A DNA stretch of 26,388 bases from an uncultured Collinsella sp. (GTDB lineage Bacteria > Actinomycetota > Coriobacteriia > Coriobacteriales > Coriobacteriaceae), in contig CALDWI010000058.1 of assembly GCA_937923795.1 (NCBI GenBank), forward strand, positions 1-26,388, in the 5' to 3' direction. Positions 7,438 through 15,137 of this stretch are shown piece after piece. A program made the translations under genes and the position numbers. Within the stretch, counting starts at the first letter, position 1. Each line of letters starts with the position of its first letter. Below the pieces are notes generated by a model. It made no database searches, had not been told where the DNA came from, and saw nothing but the letters and a program-made list of their open reading frames with translations.

Positions 7438-7866
7438 CTACATCTCATCGTCTTCATCAATGTCAGCACTCTCGAGTTTCTTGAGATCGACTCCCTCACG
7501 ACCAACGACCCGTGCGCGTTCGGCAAGTTCATCAAGCGTTGGGTCTCCAAACGCACGCGTCATAACGAGCTCCACCAGCATAGGTAGATTTGTTCCGGTG
7601 ACAACGGTCACGTTATCGAGCTCAGTCGTCATTGGGATAGCTTGATTGAACGGAGTACCGCCAAGCAAATCAACAAACACCAATACGCCATCACAAGCTT
7701 GACGCATCTTGGCAATGCAGGTTCGCAAATCATCACCAAAAGTAACCGCCTCCGAGCCCGCAAAAGGAACTACCTCAAAATTAGGTTGTTCGCCGGCGAC
7801 CATATCCACAGCGCTTTTCAAACCAGGTGCAAACTGACCGTGACCAGTTAGTACAAATCCAATCAT
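7438..7866 (-). CDS. PTS mannose-family EIIA component
   Basis: This 142-residue EIIA of the mannose/GalNAc family opens MIGFVLTGHGQFA. His9 is the residue phosphorylated by HPr. VFVDLLGGTPFNQA at mid-length is the family's second signature. The C-terminus is acidic (DIDEDDEM). It would pass phosphate to the EIIB at 10570. It is separated from the other PTS genes by a TPR-like gene and a terminator-like hairpin, which is unusual because EIIA normally sits directly beside them. The start follows AAGG eight bases upstream. Confidence 0.92.
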   Translation of the reverse strand: MIGFVLTGHGQFAPGLKSAVDMVAGEQPNFEVVPFAGSEAVTFGDDLRTCIAKMRQACDGVLVFVDLLGGTPFNQAIPMTTELDNVTVVTGTNLPMLVELVMTRAFGDPTLDELAERARVVGREGVDLKKLESADIDEDDEM

Positions 7867-7947
7867 TCTATCTACCTTTCTACCGTTCGCTTTCTCTAGC
7901 CATAGAACCCCTCAAAAGGGCTCTTACGACCACTGCCTCATTAAAGT

Positions 7948-8571
7948 TTAGTGAGTATTTTGTTTTATCGTGGGAGGTCTGTGAGCGTCTCTAAGCTGCT
8001 TTTCAAGGTTGCGATATCTAAGTGCTTCGCCCTTGTTCCCGCTGCTCTCATATTGATATGAAAGCAGCAGATAGAGCTTTCCGCGTAACCCAAGGTCGCT
8101 CGTATCCAGCATAGCTTCCATCTCATCGATCTTATCATGCCGACGGCAAAAGACTATGTCGTAGGTTAATTGACTGTCCGCCAAAATGCCCTTCGACACG
8201 ATGGGGCGCATCTCTTCCAACATGGACGCCGCCCGCTTCCGGTCACCCGTCTTGATATAGAAATTAAAGGCGCGAACCGCAAGCTGTCGACGTTGTTTGT
8301 CGCTGCACGGCATCTCCAGCAAGTGGTCAAGCATTCGATCTGCATATGCGTCCATATCAGCAGCTTCATAGATCGTGAAACGCAGGTAATACTGCTTATA
8401 CGTAGACATTACTATGCGCGCAAGTTTGCGATCGAGCAGGTCTATGCAATCTTGGTATAAGCCCAAGTTAAACAATACCTGCAATTTCATATCGAAGTAT
8501 TTTTTCGCTCCTTCGGTCACAGCGAAATAAGCCACGACAACACAAATGAACAGGACAATCCAAAATGGCAT
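7948..8571 (-). CDS. Membrane-anchored TPR-like protein of unknown function
   Basis: I do not recognise this 207-residue protein as a named family. Residues 3-19 are hydrophobic (WIVLFICVVVAYFAV) and look like an uncleaved signal anchor. The rest is helical with TPR-like pairs, such as LGLYQDCIDLLDRKL, TGDRKRAASMLEEM, HDKIDEMEAMLDT and SGNKGEALRYRNLEKQL. It is rich in Arg, Lys and Tyr and ends in a polar tail. It lies between PTS EIID and EIIA on the same strand, 81 bases before EIIA. The protein may assemble or regulate the transporter at the membrane, but that is a guess from position. Its base composition is AT-richer than the housekeeping genes. Confidence 0.75.
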   Translation of the reverse strand: MPFWIVLFICVVVAYFAVTEGAKKYFDMKLQVLFNLGLYQDCIDLLDRKLARIVMSTYKQYYLRFTIYEAADMDAYADRMLDHLLEMPCSDKQRRQLAVRAFNFYIKTGDRKRAASMLEEMRPIVSKGILADSQLTYDIVFCRRHDKIDEMEAMLDTSDLGLRGKLYLLLSYQYESSGNKGEALRYRNLEKQLRDAHRPPTIKQNTH

Positions 8572-8655
8572 TGCACTATATTCCCTTCAAGGCAGCCTTA
8601 ATGAATTAATCGAACACGATGACTGCATAACCGCCTATGAACAGCGGTGTCCGAC

Positions 8656-8717
8656 AAAACAAAAGAGGCGCACACTCCAGGGGATATGGCGATAAAGTCG
8701 CCTTGGAGGTGTGCGCC
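8656..8717 (-). terminator. Terminator-like hairpin after EIID, inside the PTS locus
   Basis: On the minus strand GGCGCACACCTCCA pairs with TGGAGTGTGCGCC, with a one-base bulge and a long inner loop, followed by TCTTTTGTTTTG. It lies about 40 bases past the EIID stop codon and before the TPR-like gene. It may end or attenuate the bgaC-EIIBCD transcript. Confidence 0.75.
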
Positions 8718-8759
8718 ACATCTTAATTGAGGATCAAATGTCGCGACAATATGGGGTAC

Positions 8760-9599
8760 TTAGCCCTTGCAAATGATACCGAATGCACCCAAGGCAATGG
8801 ACAGAACCAAGACGATAAAGATGGCCTTCGTCGAGGTCATGCCCTTCTTACCAAGGAGCCAGTATACGAAGCCGACGAGCGCGGCAGGAACCAGCTTGGG
8901 GCAAATCATATTGCAGATATTCTGCAAGTCAACGGTAACGCCACCGATAACAGGCTTCGCTGCAATGACGATACCGACATTGGTTGCGACCAGGGCACCG
9001 ACCATAAAGACACCCATTACGGAGGCCGCGTCGGTCAACGCGTTCAGGCGGTCGCTCATGGTGGTGACGAGCTTCATACCCTGCTCATAGGCCATGTGGG
9101 TCTGCTTGCAGCGGAACCAGTCAACAAGGATGTTAACGGCGACCCAGATGAAGATACCCAAGGGGTTGCCGTTCATGGCCATATTGGCAGCCAGGGCGCC
9201 AAAAATGGTCGGGAGCAGCGAACCGAAGATGGAATCGCCGATGGAAGCCAGCGGTCCCATGAGACCAGTCTTGAGACCGGCAACAGCCTCGAGGCCCTCA
9301 ATGCCCTCCTCTTCCTCAATCGCCAAATCGATACCGGTGATGATCGTGTTGAGGAAGTTTGAGGTGTTGAAGAACGGTGCGCACTGGGCGCGGCAGGCTT
9401 CTTTTAGCTCCGGCGTGCCGTCACCGTACAGCTTGCGCAGCGTGGGCAGGATAATCCAGAGATAACCAGAGTGTTGCATGCGCTCGTAGTTCCAACCATC
9501 CTGGAAACCAAGCAGGTTACGACGGTTGATCTGCGCAAGGTCGTCCTTGGTAATCTTGTAGCCAGTGGTGCCATTGGCGAGTTTCTCATTAGAGCTCAT
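8760..9599 (-). CDS. PTS mannose-family EIID component
   Basis: This 279-residue EIID matches the usual length. The cytoplasmic part carries INRRNLLGFQDGWNYERMQ, FFNTSNFLNTIITG, and the GLMGPLASIGDSIFG signature near the middle. Hydrophobic C-terminal segments (about residues 195-275) place it in the membrane. Together with EIIC it forms the sugar channel. The start at 9599 follows GAGGGAG and overlaps the end of EIIC by 11 bases, which indicates coupled translation. A 52-codon in-frame extension inside EIIC has low-complexity composition and was discarded. Confidence 0.93.
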   Translation of the reverse strand: MSSNEKLANGTTGYKITKDDLAQINRRNLLGFQDGWNYERMQHSGYLWIILPTLRKLYGDGTPELKEACRAQCAPFFNTSNFLNTIITGIDLAIEEEEGIEGLEAVAGLKTGLMGPLASIGDSIFGSLLPTIFGALAANMAMNGNPLGIFIWVAVNILVDWFRCKQTHMAYEQGMKLVTTMSDRLNALTDAASVMGVFMVGALVATNVGIVIAAKPVIGGVTVDLQNICNMICPKLVPAALVGFVYWLLGKKGMTSTKAIFIVLVLSIALGAFGIICKG

Positions 9600-10476
9600 C
9601 GTCGTCGTCTCCCTCCGCAGCGCCAGCAGCAGCGACGGGACGCTGGTTGTTCTTGTAGTACAGCAAAGACAGAGCAAAGCCAATAATAGCGATCGCCAGC
9701 ATCGACATGTTATTGAACATACCGACCATATCCACGGCGCCCTTACCAAGCGCACCGTTCACAGCGACGATGTTGGCGTTGAGGTTCATGATGCTCGTGA
9801 AGGCCGTACCAAACAGGGCGGCGACTACAAAGCCGAGCAGCAGGTAGGCGACGTGCTTTTTGACCGGCAGGTAACGGAGCAGGATGGCGAAGCCAACGGC
9901 GGGCAAGGCACCGCCAGCAACAGACAGACCGTCACCCAGCCACTTCAAGTCGCCGTTAAGGGCGGTGGTGATGCCCTCGACCAAGCCCTGGCCAAATGCG
10001 AGAGCCAGGAAGACCGGAATCATGCGGGACAACATCCAGGAAACGGCACCGAGCAAGTAGTGTACGTTGTAGGCGCCCCAGTTCATCTTCTCGATATCGG
10101 CATCGCACATGTGACCGAAGAACGTGTTGGCGAAACGACCGGCGATATCGGTGTAAACGAGAATGGCAGCGACAGGTACGCCGATAGCGGCAAGAGCCGT
10201 CTCGGGATTCATGCCCGCGCCCACGGCAAAGGCCGTGGCGACCAGAGTGCCGGAGTTGGCATCGATACGAGAGGCGCCGCCAAAGGTACCAACGCCCAGG
10301 ACGGTGAGCTGCATGCTGCCGCCGATAAACAGGCCAGTCTGCAGGTCGCCCATAATCAAACCGGTAATCATACCGGAGAAGACGGCTGAGCCGGCACAGG
10401 TGTACCAGTTCAGCTCATCCATAATCTGATAACCCGCATACAGGGTTAACAGAAGAATCTGCCACCAAGCAATCAT
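9589..10476 (-). CDS. PTS mannose-family EIIC component
   Basis: This 295-residue integral membrane EIIC is of the GalNAc/mannose family. Multiple hydrophobic segments surround conserved stretches such as GLIMGDLQTGLFIGGSMQL and VGTFGGASRIDANSGT. The C-terminus is an acidic tail (EGDDDDEL) that overlaps the EIID start. The start codon follows AGGAGT at 10483-10488. A 93-base gap separates it from EIIB, with no terminator seen. Sugar choice cannot be read from the sequence; the neighbours bgaC, agaS and nagA suggest a beta-galactoside of GalNAc or GlcNAc, or GalNAc itself. Confidence 0.93.
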   Translation of the reverse strand: MIAWWQILLLTLYAGYQIMDELNWYTCAGSAVFSGMITGLIMGDLQTGLFIGGSMQLTVLGVGTFGGASRIDANSGTLVATAFAVGAGMNPETALAAIGVPVAAILVYTDIAGRFANTFFGHMCDADIEKMNWGAYNVHYLLGAVSWMLSRMIPVFLALAFGQGLVEGITTALNGDLKWLGDGLSVAGGALPAVGFAILLRYLPVKKHVAYLLLGFVVAALFGTAFTSIMNLNANIVAVNGALGKGAVDMVGMFNNMSMLAIAIIGFALSLLYYKNNQRPVAAAGAAEGDDDDEL

Positions 10477-10569
10477 GGTAAACTCCTTATTTAAGGTGTA
10501 ACAGTTTCTACAATACCAATACGCTTATATAAACCGTGCATCCCCCTTCACGGCCTAGCGTTAATTCGA

Positions 10570-11034
10570 CTAGAGCGTGAGAGCCTCTGGGTTATCCTGC
10601 GGCGTCAGCTGAATGACAATAGGAAGATTATCGGCCTTGAGTTTGGCAAATGCGTCAAGGTCCCCCTGGTCGCAACTAATGTTGCGATTCAGCTTCTTGA
10701 CCGGCTCCATTGTCGTCATATTACCGACGATGAGCTGCTCAAGCTTAACACCTTGTTCCAAAAGTCGAACGTAGACCTCAGGCTTTTTCGCAACAATGAA
10801 GAGACGTTGCGCATCATATTTGCCAGCAGTGATGTTGGCAGCGGCCTTGTCGACAGGAAGCACGGACAACTTCACAGTTGCCGGGCAAGCCATGCGAAGA
10901 ACCTGCTTTTGGGTAGCATCTTGCGATACCTCGTCGTCAACTACCATGAAGCGGCTTACCTGACGGGCGTTAGACCAGAGGTTTGCCACCTGTCCGTGAA
11001 TCAAGCGAAAGTCGATTCGTGCGCCTACAATCAT
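10570..11034 (-). CDS. PTS mannose-family EIIB component (active-site His intact)
   Basis: This 154-residue EIIB carries RIDFRLIHGQVANLW with His13, the residue that accepts phosphate from EIIA and donates it to the sugar. Phe replaces the second Asp of the common RIDDR motif, a milder change than the His loss in the EIIB at 182. IVGNMTTMEPVKKLNRNISC matches the family's C-terminal half. The start codon is two bases beyond the bgaC stop, and its AGGAG lies inside the bgaC end, so translation is probably coupled to bgaC. Confidence 0.93.
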   Translation of the reverse strand: MIVGARIDFRLIHGQVANLWSNARQVSRFMVVDDEVSQDATQKQVLRMACPATVKLSVLPVDKAAANITAGKYDAQRLFIVAKKPEVYVRLLEQGVKLEQLIVGNMTTMEPVKKLNRNISCDQGDLDAFAKLKADNLPIVIQLTPQDNPEALTL

Positions 11035-11036
11035 TT

Positions 11037-12833
11037 CTACTCAACTCCTTCTTGTTCAAGTGTACGGATAACGGGCTCAGAGCGAAGGGAGATTTTCGCA
11101 TCATACACGCCCTCTGTTTCGAACATAACGAGTTCATTGGTACCAGGGTGTAATAAACCGTGCGGAACATAGAGCGTCATGATGGGACCCTTATCCCAAA
11201 AACGTCCGACATTCGTTCCGTTTACGAATGCCACACCCTTTCCAAAACCCGTAGTGTCGATAAAGGTATCAGCCGGCTCAGATATATCAAACTTTGCGCG
11301 ATAAAAGGAAGGTTGCCCCTCTACCCAGCCGGCGGAATAATCAAGATTATCGATGTTATCGAGTGGCAGACAACGCATCTCCCAACCGGTAACAAAGTGA
11401 AGATCAACGCAAACTCCTGTCCTAATGCCCTTATGCTGCGTATCAGCGAGCAATTTGTGACCATAATTGACGCGACCCATATCCTCGGTCAGAACATCCA
11501 GGCGGTTGTGTTCACAGGGAAGAACGCAGTGAATATCTTCCCCGATGTGCTCCTGATACTGCGTCGCCACCTTGTCACCGTTCACAAACACCTGAGCGCG
11601 GTCGCGGGCGTCAATAACCCGAATACGCTCTTCATCTGCACGGTCACGCTCGACAGTCGTGGTATATAACGTATATCCATACGACTGACCCATCTCTTCC
11701 ATGGGCATAGGATATTGGGCTTCAATCGGCTCCGAAAGAATATCGAGCACATTAAAGAGACTTACGCGCTCACTCACCGAAATATCGGGCATGGAAAACG
11801 CCTTTTTTGTTAACGGCTTGCTTTGCGCGATATCGGGATACAGCTCGTGAACTGTCCTTTGAATTGCGAAGTATTTCTCGGTCGGGTTGCCCTGTTCGTC
11901 CAATGGAGCATCGTAGTCATATGATGTCACCTGGTGCAGGTCATGCGTATGGCGTGCAGAACATCCGTTCATAAATCCAAAGTTGGTGCCTCCATGAAAC
12001 ATGTAGAGGTTTAAAGATCCTCCAAGCTCGAGCACCTCGCGAACGCAAGAGGCAAGATCTTCGGGATCGCGTCTGATGACGTTCTCCCCATAGCGATTGA
12101 ACCAGCCGTCCCACAACTCCATGCACATAAGAGGCCATTGTTTTCCATGCTCCTTGTGAAAAGCAGAAAGAGCCTCAAAGTTCTCCTTTGCATGAGAACC
12201 AAAGTTGCCGGTGCACAACACATCATCGTCAATGAGCGTACCGGCACGAAGGCACCCACGCCACGGGCCATCGGAAGTACAAAGGGGCACGGAAACCCCA
12301 CGCTCGACCATAAGGCGACGAATCGCGCGAAGATAGTCCTTATCCTCGCAATATGATCCATACTCGTTTTCAACCTGCATCATGATGATATTTCCGCCCT
12401 TGTCAATCTGACGCGAGACGAGTATCGGCATGAGATGGTCGTAGTACTGCGCAACGTGAGCAAGAAATTTGGGGTCGCTGCTACGCGGCCTCATATCATG
12501 TTCGCGCAGCAGCCATGCTGGCATGCCGCCAAATTCCCATTCTGCACAAATAAACGGAGAGGGCCGAACAATTGCATACAGACCGAGCGATGCTGCCTCA
12601 TCAAGAAATGCCGCCAAATCGATTGAGCCAGAAAAATCGAAGACGCCAGGCTTTGGCTCATGAAGATTCCACGGTACATACGTTTCGACCGTATTAAACC
12701 CAAGAGCCTTAAGGTTATAGAGCGAGTGGTGCCAGTCGCTCGGATGAACACGCATATAGTGAATCGCCCCCGACAAGATGGTGAACGGCTCATCATCAAG
12801 TAGGAATTGATTGGTGATCTTAAACGAATGCAT
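11037..12833 (-). CDS. bgaC: GH35 beta-galactosidase, BgaC-like
   Basis: This 598-residue glycoside hydrolase family 35 enzyme has the compact bacterial length. The TIM barrel covers about residues 1-330. QVENEYGSY places the acid/base at Glu157, and MELWDGWF places the nucleophile at Glu239. Beta-sandwich domains fill the C-terminal half. There is no signal peptide, so it should act in the cytoplasm on imported substrate. GH35 enzymes of this type in streptococci prefer Gal-beta-1,3-GlcNAc, and their genes also precede a mannose-family PTS. The start follows GGGAGT. It is the first gene of the PTS operon, with a TGGTATGTACCA operator candidate 224 bases upstream. Base composition is AT-richer than the nagA genes. 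Confidence 0.92.
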   Translation of the reverse strand: MHSFKITNQFLLDDEPFTILSGAIHYMRVHPSDWHHSLYNLKALGFNTVETYVPWNLHEPKPGVFDFSGSIDLAAFLDEAASLGLYAIVRPSPFICAEWEFGGMPAWLLREHDMRPRSSDPKFLAHVAQYYDHLMPILVSRQIDKGGNIIMMQVENEYGSYCEDKDYLRAIRRLMVERGVSVPLCTSDGPWRGCLRAGTLIDDDVLCTGNFGSHAKENFEALSAFHKEHGKQWPLMCMELWDGWFNRYGENVIRRDPEDLASCVREVLELGGSLNLYMFHGGTNFGFMNGCSARHTHDLHQVTSYDYDAPLDEQGNPTEKYFAIQRTVHELYPDIAQSKPLTKKAFSMPDISVSERVSLFNVLDILSEPIEAQYPMPMEEMGQSYGYTLYTTTVERDRADEERIRVIDARDRAQVFVNGDKVATQYQEHIGEDIHCVLPCEHNRLDVLTEDMGRVNYGHKLLADTQHKGIRTGVCVDLHFVTGWEMRCLPLDNIDNLDYSAGWVEGQPSFYRAKFDISEPADTFIDTTGFGKGVAFVNGTNVGRFWDKGPIMTLYVPHGLLHPGTNELVMFETEGVYDAKISLRSEPVIRTLEQEGVE

Positions 12834-13056
12834 GCTACTCCCGATCTTCGTGCTCTACGACGCGGATGCCGGTTCCCCGACCCTCAGCTAAACGCCTTGC
12901 CTATTATGGACGCATTGACGCAATTATGTAGTCAGAATCTGAAGTGGTCCGTAAACGGTAGCCAAATGACGATGAACGGCTTTAATGAACAAAATATAAG
13001 CCCGCTGGTAAATTACTTTTTTACTATAGATTTCTAGCGATTCTATATTTGAAAGG

Positions 13057-13068
13057 TGGTATGTACCA
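13057..13068. promoter_or_regulatory. Operator candidate upstream of bgaC (TGGT-N4-ACCA)
   Basis: TGGTATGTACCA is a near-perfect 12-base palindrome in the bgaC upstream region. NagR/DasR-type GntR regulators bind sites of the form TGGTCTAGACCA, and related sites precede gntR2 and nagE in this window. The distance from the bgaC start implies a long leader or a promoter nearby. I see only weak -35/-10 candidates. Confidence 0.6.
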
Positions 13069-13206
13069 GCTATCCACTATTTCATACTAGTTACATTATG
13101 CTTCAATCGCATTTCTTCAAATGCTTATCTACTTTGTTGTTGCCGATTTGAGTGCGCGTGCGCCAACCCAAGCATCGTCACGGCTTCAGTTCCCCTATTC
13201 ATAAAC

Positions 13207-13256
13207 ATAAAACCCCGCCAAACGTGATTCCCCTAGGGAAAACACGCTTGGCGGGG
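13207..13256 (-). terminator. Terminator of the nagA2-yhcH operon
   Basis: On the minus strand CCCCGCCAAGCGTG pairs with CACGTTTGGCGGGG around an inner CCC/GGG stem, followed by TTTTATGTTT. It lies about 60 bases beyond the yhcH stop codon. Confidence 0.8.
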
Positions 13257-13261
13257 TCGTA

Positions 13262-13287
13262 GCGTGATTTCCCTAGGGGAATCACGC
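13262..13287. repeat. 26-bp palindrome with CCCTAGGGG core, second locus
   Basis: The arms GCGTGATT and AATCACGC flank TCCCTAGGGG. It has one mismatch relative to the perfect palindrome at 1104-1129. It lies between yhcH and its terminator and would form an extra stem-loop in the 3' untranslated region. Confidence 0.75.
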
Positions 13288-13318
13288 CATCAGACGAGCA
13301 GCTCAGTCGAGCAGCGCG

Positions 13319-13792
13319 CTACTCCTCCCAGTAAGCATCTGCAAGCAGCTTAAAGCAGATCTTCTTGACCGGCTGTGCGCCATCGCCCGGGAACTCGAGC
13401 GTGGGCATGTGAGGCTCGCCGGCAACGAACAGCGCAAACTTGTCGTCAGCAAGATCGCCGGCGATCGAAGCGTCGGAATCGACCAGATCGTAGTCGTCCT
13501 TCTCGTCAAACTCCTGAACCAGCGTCAGGCTGCCCGTGGCAACCTTAAAGGCCTCGCGACCCTCGACATCGATCTGCAGGTCATGATAGCGCTGATGCGT
13601 CTCGTAATGAGCCTCAGCCTCGGGACGCGTCGTGGGAGCCATGACGTTCGCAAAGACCTTGTCGCCCAGAATCGGATGGCTGCCGACCTCGAGCTCCGCC
13701 GGGTCGTTCTCCTCGAGCCAGTCGATCAGCACGTCGAGGCCCTTGAGCATTCCGCGATATTCCTCGATATCGCCCAGTGCACCATAAATCAT
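13319..13792 (-). CDS. yhcH: YhcH/YjgK/YiaL family protein (probable sugar anomerase-type cupin)
   Basis: This 157-residue member of the YhcH/YjgK/YiaL (DUF386) family is of usual length. Conserved features are HYETHQRYHDLQIDVEGRE near residues 62-80 and the C-terminal FPGDGAQPVKKICFKLL. These contribute metal-binding His, Gln and Glu residues of the cupin-like barrel. The E. coli relative NanQ acts as an anomerase of N-acetylneuraminate, so a role in opening or inverting an amino-sugar anomer is plausible here. The start follows AGGGG, 32 bases after nagA2, and the two are surely cotranscribed. A ten-codon fossil of the same gene lies at 1161. Confidence 0.88.
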   Translation of the reverse strand: MIYGALGDIEEYRGMLKGLDVLIDWLEENDPAELEVGSHPILGDKVFANVMAPTTRPEAEAHYETHQRYHDLQIDVEGREAFKVATGSLTLVQEFDEKDDYDLVDSDASIAGDLADDKFALFVAGEPHMPTLEFPGDGAQPVKKICFKLLADAYWEE

Positions 13793-13824
13793 CTAAATCC
13801 CCTCTCGGATCGTTTCTTTGGCGG

Positions 13825-14994
13825 CTACTCGGCAAACGCATTGCCGACGCTGTTGCCACCCACATACGTCTCGACCAGGGTAAGGTCGGGATTGAACACG
13901 ACAAAATCGGCATCGCGGCCCGGCATAATGCTGCCACATTTATCCTCGACGTGAGCAGAACGCGCGGGCACCTCGGTCGCCATGCGAATTGCGATATCGG
14001 CGCTCGCAAGACCCCAGTCAACGATGTTCTTGACGCCCTGTGCGAGCGTGAGCACTGAGCCGGCGATAGCAGAGCCATCGGCGAGCCAGCAAAGGTTGTC
14101 CTTCATAATGACATCCATGCCGCCGCTGGTGTACTTGCCCTCGGGCATGCCGCCGCAACCCAGGCAGTCGGTAATCAGCACCGTGTGCTGCCAGCCCTTG
14201 GCCTGCAGCAGGGCCTTGATAGCAGCAGGGTTCACATGTTTGCCATCGCAGATGATCTCGGCATAGGTGTTGGGCGTGGTCATAGCGGCGCCAACAACAC
14301 CGGGCTCACGGTGATGGAGGCCACGCTGGCCGTTATAGGTATGCGTAAAGCAGCTGGCGCCAGCATTGATGGCGGCGGCACACTCATCATAGGTAGCATC
14401 GGAGTGGCCAATACAGGTCACGACGCCCTTTGCGCTCAGAGCCGCGGCGTAAGCGGCAGCACCGTCACGCTCGGCCGCCATAGCGCTCTTGACGATACGA
14501 CCACCAGCGGCCTCCTGCCACTCGTCAAAAACTTCCTCGGACGGGTCGATCAGATAAGCGGGGTTCTGGGCGCCCACATGCTTCATGGTAAAGAACGGAC
14601 CCTCCAGGTAGATGCCCTGAATACGGGCACCACAGAACTCGGGTCCGCGCTCTTCGTCCGCCTGTGCAATAGCGGCACAAGCGTCCTTGATCTGCTCCAC
14701 GCCGTCGGTAAAGGTCGTAGGAAGCCAGCTGGTGGTACCACGACGAGCGAGCTCGGTCGAGCTGATGTTGATACCCTCGGCATCGTTATCGGTCGTGGCA
14801 TGGTTATAGAAGCCATGAATGTGGGTATCCACCATGCCCGGCGCAATCCATGTACCCGAATAATCTTTGATCTCGCAAGCGGGCTCATCGGCCTGCCAAG
14901 CGCCAAAGACGCCGTCTTCGACCATCAGGAAGCCGCCCAGCTGCGGCCCCGCCGGCAAAAAGAACTTGTCGGCCTTGATAGCATACGTGCTCAT
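13825..14994 (-). CDS. nagA: N-acetylglucosamine-6-phosphate deacetylase (copy 2)
   Basis: This 389-residue NagA differs from the copy at 4052 at roughly 26 positions. All metal-site and catalytic residues are retained: His58, His60, Glu131, His197, His218 and Asp276. Most substitutions are conservative and lie near the termini or on the surface. Its neighbours are nagE-type EIICB, gntR2 and yhcH, so this copy probably serves GlcNAc-6-phosphate. It is the one whose 3' end matches the fossil at 1192. The start follows GGGAG. A long hairpin lies in its 5' leader. Confidence 0.94.
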   Translation of the reverse strand: MSTYAIKADKFFLPAGPQLGGFLMVEDGVFGAWQADEPACEIKDYSGTWIAPGMVDTHIHGFYNHATTDNDAEGINISSTELARRGTTSWLPTTFTDGVEQIKDACAAIAQADEERGPEFCGARIQGIYLEGPFFTMKHVGAQNPAYLIDPSEEVFDEWQEAAGGRIVKSAMAAERDGAAAYAAALSAKGVVTCIGHSDATYDECAAAINAGASCFTHTYNGQRGLHHREPGVVGAAMTTPNTYAEIICDGKHVNPAAIKALLQAKGWQHTVLITDCLGCGGMPEGKYTSGGMDVIMKDNLCWLADGSAIAGSVLTLAQGVKNIVDWGLASADIAIRMATEVPARSAHVEDKCGSIMPGRDADFVVFNPDLTLVETYVGGNSVGNAFAE

Positions 14995-15080
14995 CTATGC
15001 TCCCGTACCCGCAGTGCGTTTTAGGGCGGATCAAAAACCACTGCATTGTTAATTCGAGCGATTGTTCGTTGCCTTCTTGC

Positions 15081-15119
15081 GCTTGGCACATTTTGCACCC
15101 GCCGCAAAACACGCCAAGC
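15081..15119 (-). promoter_or_regulatory. Stem-loop in the nagA2 leader
   Basis: GCTTGGC...TTTTGC (15081-15096) and GCAAAA...GCCAAGC (15104-15119) form an inverted repeat around a seven-base loop. In the minus-strand RNA the three bases between the two paired blocks become G-U pairs, giving an unbroken 16-pair stem. In plus-strand RNA they are A-C mismatches. No T-tract follows, so it is not a standard terminator. It sits 87 bases before the nagA2 start codon. Confidence 0.55.
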
Positions 15120-15137
15120 CGTTTATACCCAATAACT

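Larger units (their letters stand above)
13138..13351. repeat. Right copy of the ~213-bp direct repeat
   Basis: It matches 981-1193 from TGTTGCCGATTTGAGTGCGC through the terminator and palindrome into the last codons of yhcH. Here it is attached to the complete yhcH and nagA genes, so it is the parental or functional version. With the left copy it brackets the whole bgaC-to-lacC locus in direct orientation. Confidence 0.85.

Noticed and set aside
7880..7925. Small hairpin between the TPR-like and EIIA genes as a terminator
   Set aside because: The stem is only seven pairs with a mismatch or wobble and has no T-tract.
9600..9755. 52-codon N-terminal extension of EIID
   Set aside because: It lies inside EIIC in another frame and has low-complexity Leu/Arg/Ser composition. 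The start at 9599 has a strong ribosome binding site.
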